A stretch of 63,497 nt of DNA from Nioella halotolerans (lineage in GTDB: Bacteria > Pseudomonadota > Alphaproteobacteria > Rhodobacterales > Rhodobacteraceae), in NCBI GenBank assembly GCA_003428585.1, contig QVQC01000049.1, positions 1 through 63,497 on the forward strand. Direction: 5' to 3'. This document shows positions 36,409 through 44,825 of the stretch, one piece after another; within the stretch, counting starts at the first letter, position 1; each line of letters starts with the position of its first letter. A program made the position numbers and the translations under genes. Under the pieces are notes generated by a model that was not told the origin of the DNA, searched no databases, and saw only the letters and a program-made list of their open reading frames with translations.

Positions 36409-37200
36409 ATGTCCCGCACGCCCATCGACCGGCGGACCTTCCTGCGGCGCGGCCTCGTCGGCGCCTCAAGCCTCGCGCTTGGCGGCTGCCAGATCCTCGA
36501 CAGCGCAACCCGACAGGAGTCGACATTGCGAAACGTGTTCGAATCCGCCAGCGGCCTGACCCACCGCGCGCAGCGCGCACTTGGCGGCGACCAGACCCTG
36601 GCGCGTGAATACAGCCGCGCCGATATCCGCCAGTCGCAACACCCAAACGGCAGCGTCTGGCCCACGGGCGAGGACTACCGGGAAATGGCGCAGGACGGTT
36701 TCGCCGATTTCGCGCTTTCGGTGACCGGTCAGGTCGAGACGCCGCTGACCCTGTCGCGCGACGCCCTGCTGGCGATGCCGGCGCGCACCCAGATCACCCG
36801 GCACGATTGCGTCGAGGGCTGGTCCTGCATCGCCGAATGGACCGGCGTGCCGCTTGGCCATGTGCTCGACCGGGCGCGGCCACGGCCGAATGCGCGCTAC
36901 GCGGTCTTTCACTGCTTCGACGCGATCGAGCGCAGCCTGTCCGGCCCGGTCTACTACTACGAGAGTATCGGCATGGTGGATGCCTACCACCCGCAGACCA
37001 TCCTCGCCTACGCCATGAACGGCGCCCCCCTGCCGATCCCCAACGGCGCGCCGCTGCGGGTCCGGGTGGAACGCCAGCTCGGTTACAAGATGGCCAAGTA
37101 CATCCACAGCATCGAACTGGTCGAAAGCTTTGCCCATCTCGGCCATGGCCGGGGCAGCTACTGGGCGGACAGGGGCTATGAGTGGTATGCCGGTATCTAG
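36409..37200 (+). CDS. Tat-exported YedY-like molybdopterin oxidoreductase, possible lipoprotein
   Basis: A 263-residue protein of the sulfite-oxidase/YedY molybdopterin family. The N-terminus carries a twin-arginine motif (DRRTFLRRG, residues 7-15) followed by a lipobox-like LALGGC with Cys27, suggesting a Tat-exported lipoprotein. The likely molybdenum-ligand Cys134 is in ITRHDCVEGWSCIAEWTGVPL, matching the YedY RxxCVExWS pattern. Later elements are YYYESIGMVDAYHPQTILAYAMNG and GAPLRVRVERQLGYKMAKYIHSIEL, typical of the family. It reduces or oxidises an unknown periplasmic substrate, with electrons exchanged via the adjacent cytochrome b. It is not a standard MsrP, since its partner is not MsrQ. 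Confidence 0.85.
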   Translation: MSRTPIDRRTFLRRGLVGASSLALGGCQILDSATRQESTLRNVFESASGLTHRAQRALGGDQTLAREYSRADIRQSQHPNGSVWPTGEDYREMAQDGFADFALSVTGQVETPLTLSRDALLAMPARTQITRHDCVEGWSCIAEWTGVPLGHVLDRARPRPNARYAVFHCFDAIERSLSGPVYYYESIGMVDAYHPQTILAYAMNGAPLPIPNGAPLRVRVERQLGYKMAKYIHSIELVESFAHLGHGRGSYWADRGYEWYAGI

Positions 37201-37273
37201 GCGCAGAACCGCGAGAGGCGGCGCGCCTTGGTCCCGCATACCCTTGGGCAAGGGGTCGATTTTCAAGAGAGAA

Positions 37274-37360
37274 TGGTGCGGTCGAGAAGACTCGAACTTC
37301 CACGGGAGTTACCCCACAGCGACCTCAACGCTGCGCGTCTACCAATTCCGCCACGACCGC
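37274..37360 (-). tRNA. tRNA-Leu (GAG)
   Basis: An 87-nt tRNA on the minus strand with acceptor stem GCGGTCG/CGACCGC, discriminator A and encoded CCA. The anticodon stem CAGCG/CGCTG holds loop TTGAGGT, anticodon GAG (leucine, CUC/CUU). The long variable arm typical of leucine tRNA is present, and the T-arm reads GAAG TTCGAGT CTTC. No integrase gene is adjacent. Confidence 0.97.
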
Positions 37361-37467
37361 ACGTGATCAGGTAGTGCGCGGCTGTTTAGCCGAGGGTCGC
37401 GGGGATTTGCAAGGGGGATTCGTCGCGCCGCGCACACAAGTTTTCCGGCTCTGCACAGGCCATGAAA

Positions 37468-37497
37468 AAGGGCCGTCCGAACGCCCGGACGGCCCTT
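37468..37497 (-). terminator. Rho-independent terminator of the 37521-38135 gene
   Basis: A perfect 12-bp stem (37468-37479 with 37486-37497) with a six-base loop, followed on the minus strand by a run of T residues. It lies 24 bases after the stop codon of the peptidoglycan-binding protein gene and is a good intrinsic terminator for it. Confidence 0.88.
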
Positions 37498-37520
37498 GAA
37501 ACGTGATGTTTTCGCGCGGA

Positions 37521-38135
37521 TTACTTGCTGTCTTGTGCCGGTTCAGGGGCCGGGGCCGGCACCACCGTCGTCTGGGCCGGGGGCTGCGCAACCACCTGCG
37601 GGTCAGGCTGGGTCTCCTGTGCGGGCTGCTGTTGCGGCACCACGACGACTTGCGGCTGCTGCGGCGCGGCCTGCGCGTCGCGATAGGCCATCAGCAAGGG
37701 CTGGCCGACAAGGCCGGTCTGCGCCGAGCCGCCGTTGATCGCCCAGTAATAGGCCTGCATCAGGGTGTCATACTGGTAGCTGGGGTAGTTGCGCCCGTTC
37801 ACCGGGTAGCCCATCACCAGCTGGTACCGCTCGATCGCCCCGCGCGTGCCGGAGCCGATCTGGCCGTCCACGGCACCGGCGTTGAAGCCGAAATAGTTCA
37901 GCGCGGTCTGCGTGTCGCGGCCCATCTGCGTGGCGGGAATGCCTTGGTAGCTGGTGGTGCTCCTGTTGCCGGCACTGTTGTTGCGGCCATTCCGGTCATT
38001 GGCGATCGCGGCACCAACCAGGCCGCCGACGATGAGGCCGCCGACAACGTCACCGGCATCGGCACGGGCTTCCTCGGCGGGGAACGCGGCAAGGGCGACG
38101 GCGAAGGCCCCGGCGGTGATGGCTTTGAAGATCAT
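37521..38135 (-). CDS. Exported peptidoglycan-binding-domain protein
   Basis: A 204-residue protein with an N-terminal Sec signal (MIFKAITAGAFAVALAAFPA, cleavage near ARA-DA), a glycine-rich segment (GGLIVGGLVGAAIAND) and a peptidoglycan-binding-1-like domain (about residues 65-130: DTQTALNYFGFNAGAVDGQIGSGTRGAIERYQLVMGYPVNG). A Gln/Pro/Val-rich, probably disordered tail of about 50 residues follows (PQQPQVVVVPQQQPAQ). It probably binds the cell wall in the periplasm. It is a single-gene unit with its own terminator. A glycine-zipper-like start also fits anchoring to the membrane. Confidence 0.82.
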   Translation of the reverse strand: MIFKAITAGAFAVALAAFPAEEARADAGDVVGGLIVGGLVGAAIANDRNGRNNSAGNRSTTSYQGIPATQMGRDTQTALNYFGFNAGAVDGQIGSGTRGAIERYQLVMGYPVNGRNYPSYQYDTLMQAYYWAINGGSAQTGLVGQPLLMAYRDAQAAPQQPQVVVVPQQQPAQETQPDPQVVAQPPAQTTVVPAPAPEPAQDSK

Positions 38136-38300
38136 GGCATCCTCCTGAAATTGCGTATCTGCCTATTGGTCGCACTATAACACGCAATGGTTCAAACCAC
38201 AGTCCGAATTCCTCAGGATTTTCGGTCACCTCGTGGCCCCGCCCCCGGCGCCGCGGCACGAAACGCCGCCCGCGCCCACCTTTGCAGGATCTTCCGTGCC

Positions 38301-38801
38301 CTACGGCCGGACCTGATTCGCGCCTGATCCCCGGCGCAGAACCCGAACGCCCCCGGCGATGCAAGCGGCCAGCCCGACGACGAGGGCAAAGCCCGGCCAG
38401 CCCGCACCGTCCAGCACGATCCGGTTGGTCAGCCGGCCCGGCAGGAAGTTCAGAAGCCCCGCCGCCGCCAGCCCCCAGGCCATGTTGGTCATCGCCTGCC
38501 GGTGTCCGTCATGCTGGCCACGGATCGCCGCGCGCACCCCCGTCACCAGCCCCACCAGCGTGACGACGGACAACAGGTGGATCGGGCTGAACGGGCCGAT
38601 GATACCGAACCCGGTGATCCAGAAGGAACTTGCCGCCGTCAGCGCCATGGCCAGCACCCAGGCATAGCCGGCGCGCCTGTGCAGTCGGTCGCGCCGCCGC
38701 CGCCACAGCACGACAGGCGTCAGCAAAAGCGCCGGCAGCGCCCCGGCCACGTGGAGTTGAACGGCGAGCGGCGCGTTGAAAAGCGGATCGAAACTTGTCA
38801 T
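38301..38801 (-). CDS. DUF2306-type membrane protein
   Basis: A 166-residue membrane protein with about four or five hydrophobic segments: LHVAGALPALLLTPVVLW, GYAWVLAMALTAASSFWITG, LLSVVTLVGLVTGVRAAIRG, MAWGLAAAGLLNFLPG and GFALVVGLAACIAGG. The pattern of conserved histidines (HVAG, HRRAG, HLLS, GQHDGHRQAM) is that of the DUF2306 family. Function unknown. It is divergent, across 74 bp, from a membrane-bound LytTR regulator that probably controls it. The ATG at 38801 is chosen as the start of the family-like part. Confidence 0.75.
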   Translation of the reverse strand: MTSFDPLFNAPLAVQLHVAGALPALLLTPVVLWRRRRDRLHRRAGYAWVLAMALTAASSFWITGFGIIGPFSPIHLLSVVTLVGLVTGVRAAIRGQHDGHRQAMTNMAWGLAAAGLLNFLPGRLTNRIVLDGAGWPGFALVVGLAACIAGGVRVLRRGSGANQVRP

Positions 38802-38875
38802 GTCAAACCTCGTTGCGGTGTCGGTGAAGCGATGCCCCGGCCCTGGCACGGGGCGCGGTCGGGGCAACAGGACGG

Positions 38876-39694
38876 ATGCGCGAAGCGAAGGAAACAATCG
38901 TGAATGGCAACGCCTTGCAGCTTGCGCAGCGCGAAATGCAGCGTCTGCTTGCCAGCCACCCGACGCTGGTGGCAGTCGGCGCGGCGGGCATCGTCGCCGG
39001 GCTCGCCGGGCCGTTCGGCACGATGGAGCATCTCGCGCTCCTGCCCCGGCTGGCCTACTGGCTGGTGCTCTGCGCGGTCAGCTACCTCACCGGCGCGGTC
39101 CTGACGGCCGTGGCCATGCGCGGGCTGACGACGCGCGGCTGGTCCCGGATCGCGGCGGCCGTGGCGGGCAGCATGCCCGCTGGCCTCGTGATCGCGGCGG
39201 AGGTTGCGGCGCTCAACTGGGCGGTTTTCGGCCTGCCGCCGGTCGCGCCGGGCTACCTTGCGATGCTGGGCCTGAACGGCATCGCGATCGCGCTGGTGAT
39301 CACGCTGGCCAGCGTCGCCCTGACACCGGAAGAGGATGCCCCGGCGGCGCCGGAATCGTCCGGCACGCCACCGCTTCTCGACCGGCTGCCGCTGGACAAG
39401 CGCGGCGCCCTCGTTGCCCTCTCGGTGCAGGACCACTATGTCGAGGTGGTCACCACACGCGGCAGGGAGATGATGCTGATGCGCCTGTCAGATGCCATCC
39501 GGGAAGCGGCCCCGACCCCCGGCCTTCAGGTCCACCGCTCGCACTGGGTGGCCACCGGGCAGGTGCGGGCCGCGCGGCGCGACGGGGCGCGCGCGGTCTT
39601 GACGATGGTGGACGGGCGCGACATTCCGGTAAGCCGGTCCAACGTCGCGGCCGTGAAGGAGGCCGGGCTGCTGCCCGGGGAGAGGCATGGTTGA
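38876..39694 (+). CDS. Membrane-bound LytTR-family transcriptional regulator
   Basis: A 272-residue protein with four predicted membrane helices (about residues 30-145) and a C-terminal LytTR DNA-binding domain (about residues 168-265: [55 protein letters not shown] and [18 protein letters not shown]). Such one-component regulators sense a signal at the membrane and bind DNA directly. The likely target is the divergent DUF2306 gene 74 bp away. It overlaps the lipB start by eight bases, so lipB may be partly co-translated. Confidence 0.85.
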   Translation: MREAKETIVNGNALQLAQREMQRLLASHPTLVAVGAAGIVAGLAGPFGTMEHLALLPRLAYWLVLCAVSYLTGAVLTAVAMRGLTTRGWSRIAAAVAGSMPAGLVIAAEVAALNWAVFGLPPVAPGYLAMLGLNGIAIALVITLASVALTPEEDAPAAPESSGTPPLLDRLPLDKRGALVALSVQDHYVEVVTTRGREMMLMRLSDAIREAAPTPGLQVHRSHWVATGQVRAARRDGARAVLTMVDGRDIPVSRSNVAAVKEAGLLPGERHG

Positions 39695-40376
39695 CTGGAT
39701 CCGCTCCGATACGCTCGTCCCCTACCCGAAGGCCATCGCGTGGATGGAAGACCGCGCCGCCGCCATCGCGCGCGGGGAGGCCGGCGAGGCGATCTGGCTG
39801 CTCGAACACCCGCCCCTTTACACCGCCGGAACCTCAGCGCGGCCCGCCGACCTGACCGAACCGGGCCGCTTCCCCGTCTATGCCAGCAAACGCGGCGGGC
39901 AGTATACCTATCACGGGCCGGGGCAGCGGGTGGCCTACGTATTGCTGGATGTTGGGGCGCGGGGGCGCGACGTGCGCGCCTTCGTGCAGCAGATGGAGGA
40001 TTGGGTCATCGCCACGCTGGCCGAGTTCAACCTGCGCGGCGAAAAGCGCGACGGCCGCGTCGGCGTCTGGGTGCCCCGCCCCGACAAGCCGCCGCTGCCC
40101 GACGGCACCCCGCGCGAGGACAAGATCGCCGCGCTTGGCGTGCGCCTGACCAAGTGGGTCAGCTACCATGGCCTGTCGATCAATGTCGAACCGGACCTGT
40201 CGCATTTCGACGGCATCGTGCCCTGCGGCATTTCCGGCCACGGCGTGACGTCACTGGTCGATCTGGGCCTGCCGGTGACGCTGGCCGACGTGGACGTGGC
40301 GCTGGAAAAGACCTTCGCGCAGGTCTTCGGCAGCGCCCCGGTGCCGCGCCGCGCCGCGCAAAGCCAGCCCGGCTGA
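39687..40376 (+). CDS. lipB: Lipoyl(octanoyl) transferase
   Basis: A 229-residue LipB, which transfers octanoyl groups from acyl carrier protein to lipoyl domains in lipoate synthesis. Key parts are [58 protein letters not shown] (catalytic Lys) and [17 protein letters not shown] with the catalytic Cys. The ATG lies in the end of the LytTR gene. The short tail after residue 210 is rich in Ala and Pro and unremarkable. Confidence 0.96.
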   Translation: MVDWIRSDTLVPYPKAIAWMEDRAAAIARGEAGEAIWLLEHPPLYTAGTSARPADLTEPGRFPVYASKRGGQYTYHGPGQRVAYVLLDVGARGRDVRAFVQQMEDWVIATLAEFNLRGEKRDGRVGVWVPRPDKPPLPDGTPREDKIAALGVRLTKWVSYHGLSINVEPDLSHFDGIVPCGISGHGVTSLVDLGLPVTLADVDVALEKTFAQVFGSAPVPRRAAQSQPG

Positions 40377-40512
40377 GGCCCGCACCGCCCCGGCAATTCC
40401 CCCGACTTGGCCGGTCCGCGCCAGACCGTCACCATGGTTTCGCCCTGATCGCATGGCATTTTCCGACAATTCGCAGGACTGCCCTGCACGCAACATGTCA
40501 GGAGGGACATCC

Positions 40513-41202
40513 ATGTCCGTTACCGGGAAACCCGCGCCCCTTGGTGCCCTGATCCGTTTCGCGGCCGATGAGGCCGGCGCGGTAACTGTCGACTGGGTGG
40601 TTCTGACCGGCGGCCTTGTCGGGCTTGGCCTTGCGGCGACGGCGGTGGTTTCCTCCGGGGTCGAGAGCCAATCGCACGAGATCGCCGGCCTCGCGGGGCA
40701 AAGCATCACCGACCTGCATCGCTGGGGCGTCAACCGGCTGGCCAATGGCTCGTTCGAGGATATCGACGGCATGCTCGAAGCCGGCTGGGGGTTCTACCAT
40801 GCCGACGGGACGCTCAACGGGTGGGAAAACCTCGACGACCCCCGCGCGGAAGTCACATGGAGCGGTTACCACGGCGTCACCGCCACCGATGGCGACTACA
40901 TGCTCGATCTCGATGCCAGCCCCGGCAATATCAGCTTCGGGCAGGTGGTATCGGATGCCGTGGACGGGCAGACCTACACGGTGTCGTTCGACGCCGCCGA
41001 CCCGCGCAACGACAATGGCGTGGACGTCTACTGGGGCGGGGAGCTTGTCGGATCGGTCAACCCCGAGGGGGCCACCATGCAGAATTACAACTTCGAGATC
41101 GAGGGCGGAGCCGGTGACGGGTCGAACCTGCTGATGATCTCGGGTACCGGGCCGGAGGACAACATCGGTGCCTATGTCGACAGCGTCAGTGTCGGGAACT
41201 GA
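40513..41202 (+). CDS. Pilin-like N-terminus fused to a DUF642/CBM-like jelly-roll domain
   Basis: A 229-residue protein. Residues 15-55 (ALIRFAADEAGAVTVDWVVL, then TGGLVGLGLAATAVVSSG) have the charged-then-hydrophobic N-terminus of Flp-type pilins of Rhodobacteraceae, where DESGAVTVDWVVLTAAIVGL is common. The rest resembles a galactose-binding jelly-roll of the DUF642/carbohydrate-binding kind: VNRLANGSFEDIDG, GYHGVTATDGDYMLDLDASPG, SFGQVVSDAVDGQTYTVSFDA and DNIGAYVDSVSVGN. No Cys is present. An ideal AGGAGGGA ribosome site precedes the ATG at 40513. It may be displayed on the cell surface or in a pilus-like fibre and bind glycans; this is inference. Confidence 0.75.
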   Translation: MSVTGKPAPLGALIRFAADEAGAVTVDWVVLTGGLVGLGLAATAVVSSGVESQSHEIAGLAGQSITDLHRWGVNRLANGSFEDIDGMLEAGWGFYHADGTLNGWENLDDPRAEVTWSGYHGVTATDGDYMLDLDASPGNISFGQVVSDAVDGQTYTVSFDAADPRNDNGVDVYWGGELVGSVNPEGATMQNYNFEIEGGAGDGSNLLMISGTGPEDNIGAYVDSVSVGN

Positions 41203-41388
41203 GGCCCCACCGGCACCGCGACGAAACCCGCCGCCGTCATGATGTTGCCGAATTTCTCCTCCAGCCTGCACCCGGCGCCGTTGCGCCGAGGCACCACCGC
41301 GCGGCCATCCCCGGCCGCCCCCTTGCCCGAAGCGGTCGCTACCCGATATCGGCCACAGTGTCGGGCCACGCGCCAGAAGGACATCGAC

Positions 41389-41610
41389 TTGAAGAGTGAC
41401 GCCGAACACGCCCGCAATGACAGGATCGAAGCCGCGGTCCTGCTGGCCGCCCTCGCGACGCTGTGCCTGCTGGTGGCCATCGCGGTTTCGACGTCGATCA
41501 TCCAGATACGGTCCGAGCCCGACCTGCAGGCCGACGCGCCGGACCCCGGACGCACAGGCGCCGGAATCGAGGCCGCGGAGGCGCCCCCGGACCAGCAAAC
41601 GCTGCGCTGA
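41389..41610 (+). CDS. Small single-pass membrane protein (TTG start)
   Basis: A 73-residue frame beginning at a TTG with AGAAGGA seven bases upstream (41375-41381). The product has a charged start (SDAEHARNDRIEA), one hydrophobic segment (AVLLAALATLCLLVAIAVST, about residues 15-35) and an acidic Pro/Ala-rich tail. The reading frame extends upstream to an ATG at 41239, but that part is Pro/Arg-rich and not protein-like. No homologue is recognised. It ends 225 bp before ctaD. Confidence 0.4.
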   Translation: MKSDAEHARNDRIEAAVLLAALATLCLLVAIAVSTSIIQIRSEPDLQADAPDPGRTGAGIEAAEAPPDQQTLR

Positions 41611-41835
41611 CGCGCCAGCCATTCCGCCCGATCCGGTGCAACGGTGGGTTGACGGTCCGCGACCTTGGCACCGTGAATGCCCCCGTAAGGCGAATACTGA
41701 GGCATTTTTTCCCACCCCCGCCCTGCCAAACACGTTGCGAAGCCCCCCCCTGCAAACTAGAACATCCGTCAGGGAACAGGGTGCGCCGGACCTTAGCGGG
41801 GCCCGTGTGCGCGCGCCGCAGAACAGGAGACGTCC

Positions 41836-43509
41836 ATGGCTGATGCTGCCATTTCCGGACACGACCACGAAAAGCCGGGCTTCTTCACCCGGTGGTTCAT
41901 GTCCACCAACCACAAGGATATCGGTATCCTTTACCTCTTCACCGCAGGGGCCGTGGGCCTTCTGTCGGTGGCCTTTACCGTCTACATGCGCATGGAGCTG
42001 ATGGAACCCGGCGTCCAGTTCATGTGTGACGAGGGCGCGCGCTTCCTCGGCGGTATCGGGGCATCGGAATGCACCCCGAACGGGCACTTGTGGAACGTCA
42101 TGATCACCTATCACGGGGTGCTGATGATGTTCTTCGTGGTGATCCCGGCGCTGTTCGGCGGCTTCGGCAACTACTTCATGCCGCTGATGATCGGCGCGCC
42201 GGACATGGCATTCCCGCGTCTCAACAACCTCAGCTACTGGATGTATGTCGCCGGCGTCTCGCTTGGCGTCGCCTCGCTGCTGGCCCCCGGTGGCAACGGG
42301 CAGCTCGGCTCCGGCGTCGGGTGGGTTCTTTATGCGCCGCTATCCACGAACGAGGCCGGGATCTCGATGGATTTCGCGATTTTCGCGATCCACGTCTCGG
42401 GCGCGTCGTCGATCCTTGGCGCGATCAACATCATCACCACCTTCCTGAACATGCGCGCGCCGGGCATGACCCTGCACAAGACGCCGCTGTTCCCGTGGTC
42501 GATCTTCGTGACCGCATGGCTGATCCTGCTGAGCCTGCCCGTTCTGGCCGGCGCGATCACCATGCTGCTGACCGACCGCAATTTCGGCACCGGCTTCTTC
42601 GTGCCGGAACTCGGCGGTGACCCGGTGCTTTACCAGCACCTGCTGTGGTTCTTCGGCCATCCCGAGGTCTACATGATCATCGTGCCCGGGTTCGGTATCG
42701 TCAGCCACATCATCGCGACCTTCTCGAAGAAGCCGATCTTCGGCTACCTGCCGATGGTCTACGCGATGGTCGCCATCGGCGCGCTTGGCTTCGTCGTCTG
42801 GGCACACCACATGTACACCGTGGGCATGACGGTCAGCCAGCAAGCGTATTTCATGGTCGCCACGATGGTCATCGCGGTGCCCACGGGGATCAAGATCTTC
42901 AGCTGGATCGCAACGATGTGGCAGGGCTCGATCGAGTTCAAGACTCCCATGCTGTTCGCCGTCGGCTTCATCTTCATCTTCACCGTGGGCGGCGTCACCG
43001 GCATCGTGCTCAGCCAGGCCGGCCTCGACCGCGCCTATCACGACACGTATTACGTGGTTGCGCACTTCCACTACGTGATGAGCCTTGGCGCCGTCTTCTG
43101 CATCTTCGCCGGCACCTATTACTGGATCGGCAAGATGTCGGGCCGTCAGTATCCCGAATGGGCCGGCAAGCTGCACTTCTGGACCTTCTTCATCGGGGCC
43201 AACGTCACCTTCTTCCCGCAGCACTTCCTTGGCCGCCAAGGCATGCCGCGGCGCTACATCGACTACCCGGAGGCCTTCGCCTACTGGAACTACATCTCGT
43301 CGATCGGCGCCTTCATCGCCTTCGCCTCCTTCGTGTTCTTCATCGGGATCGTTTTCTACACGATCTATGCAGGTCGCCGGGTCGAGGAGGAAAGCTACTG
43401 GGGCGACTACGCCGAAACGCTGGAATGGACCCTGCCCAACCCGCCGCCGGAACACACCTTCGAGGAGCTTCCGACGCAGGAGATGTGGGACAAGCAGCCC
43501 GGCCACTGA
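41836..43509 (+). CDS. ctaD: Cytochrome c oxidase subunit I (aa3 type)
   Basis: A 557-residue haem-copper oxidase subunit with 12 helices. Ligands are visible: low-spin haem His in [12 protein letters not shown], CuB site [19 protein letters not shown] (the His-Tyr cross-link), the second CuB pair in [10 protein letters not shown], and haem a3/a His in [12 protein letters not shown]. It reduces oxygen to water in the cytoplasmic membrane and pumps protons through D- and K-channels. Subunits II and III and the assembly genes are not in the window, which is usual in Rhodobacteraceae, where ctaD stands alone. AGGAGACGTCC precedes the ATG. Confidence 0.98.
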   Translation: MADAAISGHDHEKPGFFTRWFMSTNHKDIGILYLFTAGAVGLLSVAFTVYMRMELMEPGVQFMCDEGARFLGGIGASECTPNGHLWNVMITYHGVLMMFFVVIPALFGGFGNYFMPLMIGAPDMAFPRLNNLSYWMYVAGVSLGVASLLAPGGNGQLGSGVGWVLYAPLSTNEAGISMDFAIFAIHVSGASSILGAINIITTFLNMRAPGMTLHKTPLFPWSIFVTAWLILLSLPVLAGAITMLLTDRNFGTGFFVPELGGDPVLYQHLLWFFGHPEVYMIIVPGFGIVSHIIATFSKKPIFGYLPMVYAMVAIGALGFVVWAHHMYTVGMTVSQQAYFMVATMVIAVPTGIKIFSWIATMWQGSIEFKTPMLFAVGFIFIFTVGGVTGIVLSQAGLDRAYHDTYYVVAHFHYVMSLGAVFCIFAGTYYWIGKMSGRQYPEWAGKLHFWTFFIGANVTFFPQHFLGRQGMPRRYIDYPEAFAYWNYISSIGAFIAFASFVFFIGIVFYTIYAGRRVEEESYWGDYAETLEWTLPNPPPEHTFEELPTQEMWDKQPGH

Positions 43510-43520
43510 CGGCAAACGCG

Positions 43521-44054
43521 ATGACAATCGACATCACACGCTACGCGGACGGGGCCCCGGAACATTCCGGGGCCCCTTTCGATCCGGATCATGGCACCCC
43601 GCGCCTGCGCGTCCTGCTCAGCCCGCACAAGGCACTGACACCCAACGGGTTCGTCTGGTTCGTCGGGCTGACCGCCTCGCTTCTGTTGCTGCCGCTGCTG
43701 GCCGTGTTCGGCACACCGGTCCTGTGGGGGCTTCTGCCCTTCGTGCTGGCCGCGCTCTGGGCGTTGTGGTGGGGACTGACGCGCAGCTGGCGCGACGCCG
43801 AGCGTTACGAGGAACTGCTGCTGTGGGACGACCACCTGCGCCTGACCCACGCGGTGCCGCGCAAGGCGCCGCTGCGCTGGGATACCAACCCCTACTGGGT
43901 GCGGCTGCGCCTGATCCCCGAGGGCGGAAAGGTGCCTGATTACGTCACTCTGAAGGCCGGCGGCCGCGAGGTGGAAATCGGCGCTTTCCTCGCCCCCTCC
44001 GAGCGGCGCGAACTTTACGCGCTGCTTAGCCGGGAACTGGGCGGCGGGATATGA
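43521..44054 (+). CDS. DUF2244 membrane protein
   Basis: A 177-residue protein of the DUF2244 family, with two hydrophobic segments (FVWFVGLTASLLLLPLLAVF and LWGLLPFVLAALWALWWGL) and a C-terminal cytosolic part (YEELLLWDDHLRLTHAVPRK, VTLKAGGREVEIGAFLAPSERRELYALLSREL). It follows ctaD by 11 bp, and the pairing with cytochrome oxidase genes is conserved in alphaproteobacteria. A role in oxidase assembly or regulation is possible; function is unknown. Confidence 0.88.
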   Translation: MTIDITRYADGAPEHSGAPFDPDHGTPRLRVLLSPHKALTPNGFVWFVGLTASLLLLPLLAVFGTPVLWGLLPFVLAALWALWWGLTRSWRDAERYEELLLWDDHLRLTHAVPRKAPLRWDTNPYWVRLRLIPEGGKVPDYVTLKAGGREVEIGAFLAPSERRELYALLSRELGGGI

Positions 44055-44291
44055 GCCGGGGACGTCGTCCGCGCACCCCGTAGCAGCCAGCCCCGCGCTG
44101 CCGGGGGCCCGCACTTTGCCGATGGTTAAAAAAGATGCGGCGGCGCCTGCAAAATGACCTTCGGCTTTTTCGGCGCGCAGGACCCAATGCGGGGACGGGT
44201 GGCCAATCCAACTGTGCTGTTGACTGGAAATGCCCGTGCGGCGACCATTTTGTCATTTCAGGAAGTCGAATCAGATAAAGGGAGTAAGCTC

Positions 44292-44825
44292 ATGGCAAAA
44301 GCAATCACCCGTCGCCAGTTTTCGATCGGATCCGGCGCCTTGGTCGCAGGATCGGTCGCGGCCCCTGTCACATTTGCAGATGACCGCATGGACGGTGTCA
44401 TCTCCATTCAGTTCCGCAACGCATCGCGGCTTGAAGGGCTTGCCGGTGAAGAGCTGCGCCGCGCGCTCGCCGAAAACCTCGTAGTGACCCTGGATGCCGA
44501 TACGGAAAGCCTTGTCGCGCGCCTTTTTGCGGTGCGGATCGGCGAAGACGGCAGCCTCGACACCTTCGAATCGCGCGGCATGCGCACGAGTGTCGGCCGG
44601 TCGAGATTGTCCGAAAGGGCATTCCCCGGCGAAATGGTCTTTCCGGGCGAGATGGTCTTTCCGGGGGAAATGGTCTTCCCTGGGGAAATGGTCTACCCAG
44701 GTGGCGGCTCGCAACGCGACGTTGCGTCGGTCGCGCGCGAGGTTCTGGGGGGCCGCCCCGGCTGGTTCTTCGTGGTCGTCGCCGAGGCCGAGGGGATGGC
44801 GTCGTCCGGTGTCGCGTTGGTCTGA
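44292..44825 (+). CDS. Tat-signal protein with tandem FPGEMV repeats
   Basis: A 177-residue protein. A twin-arginine signal is visible at the start (TRRQFSIGSGALVAGSVAAP, cleavage near TFA-DD at 29-30), followed by an alpha/beta-like region of about 80 residues. Residues 111-134 are four perfect copies of the hexapeptide FPGEMV, then YPGGG. At DNA level these are 18-bp repeats starting at 44622, with different synonymous codons between copies, so the peptide sequence appears to be kept by selection. There is no Cys and one Trp. The next gene, a flavoenzyme, starts immediately after the stop (TGAATG), so the two are translationally coupled. No homologue with known function is recognised; an exported peptide modified by the partner enzyme is a hypothesis. 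Confidence 0.7.
   Translation: MAKAITRRQFSIGSGALVAGSVAAPVTFADDRMDGVISIQFRNASRLEGLAGEELRRALAENLVVTLDADTESLVARLFAVRIGEDGSLDTFESRGMRTSVGRSRLSERAFPGEMVFPGEMVFPGEMVFPGEMVYPGGGSQRDVASVAREVLGGRPGWFFVVVAEAEGMASSGVALV

Noticed and set aside
44622..44697. The 18-bp repeats as a phase-variation switch
   Set aside because: The unit is a multiple of three, so changes in copy number keep the frame, and the copies differ at synonymous positions.
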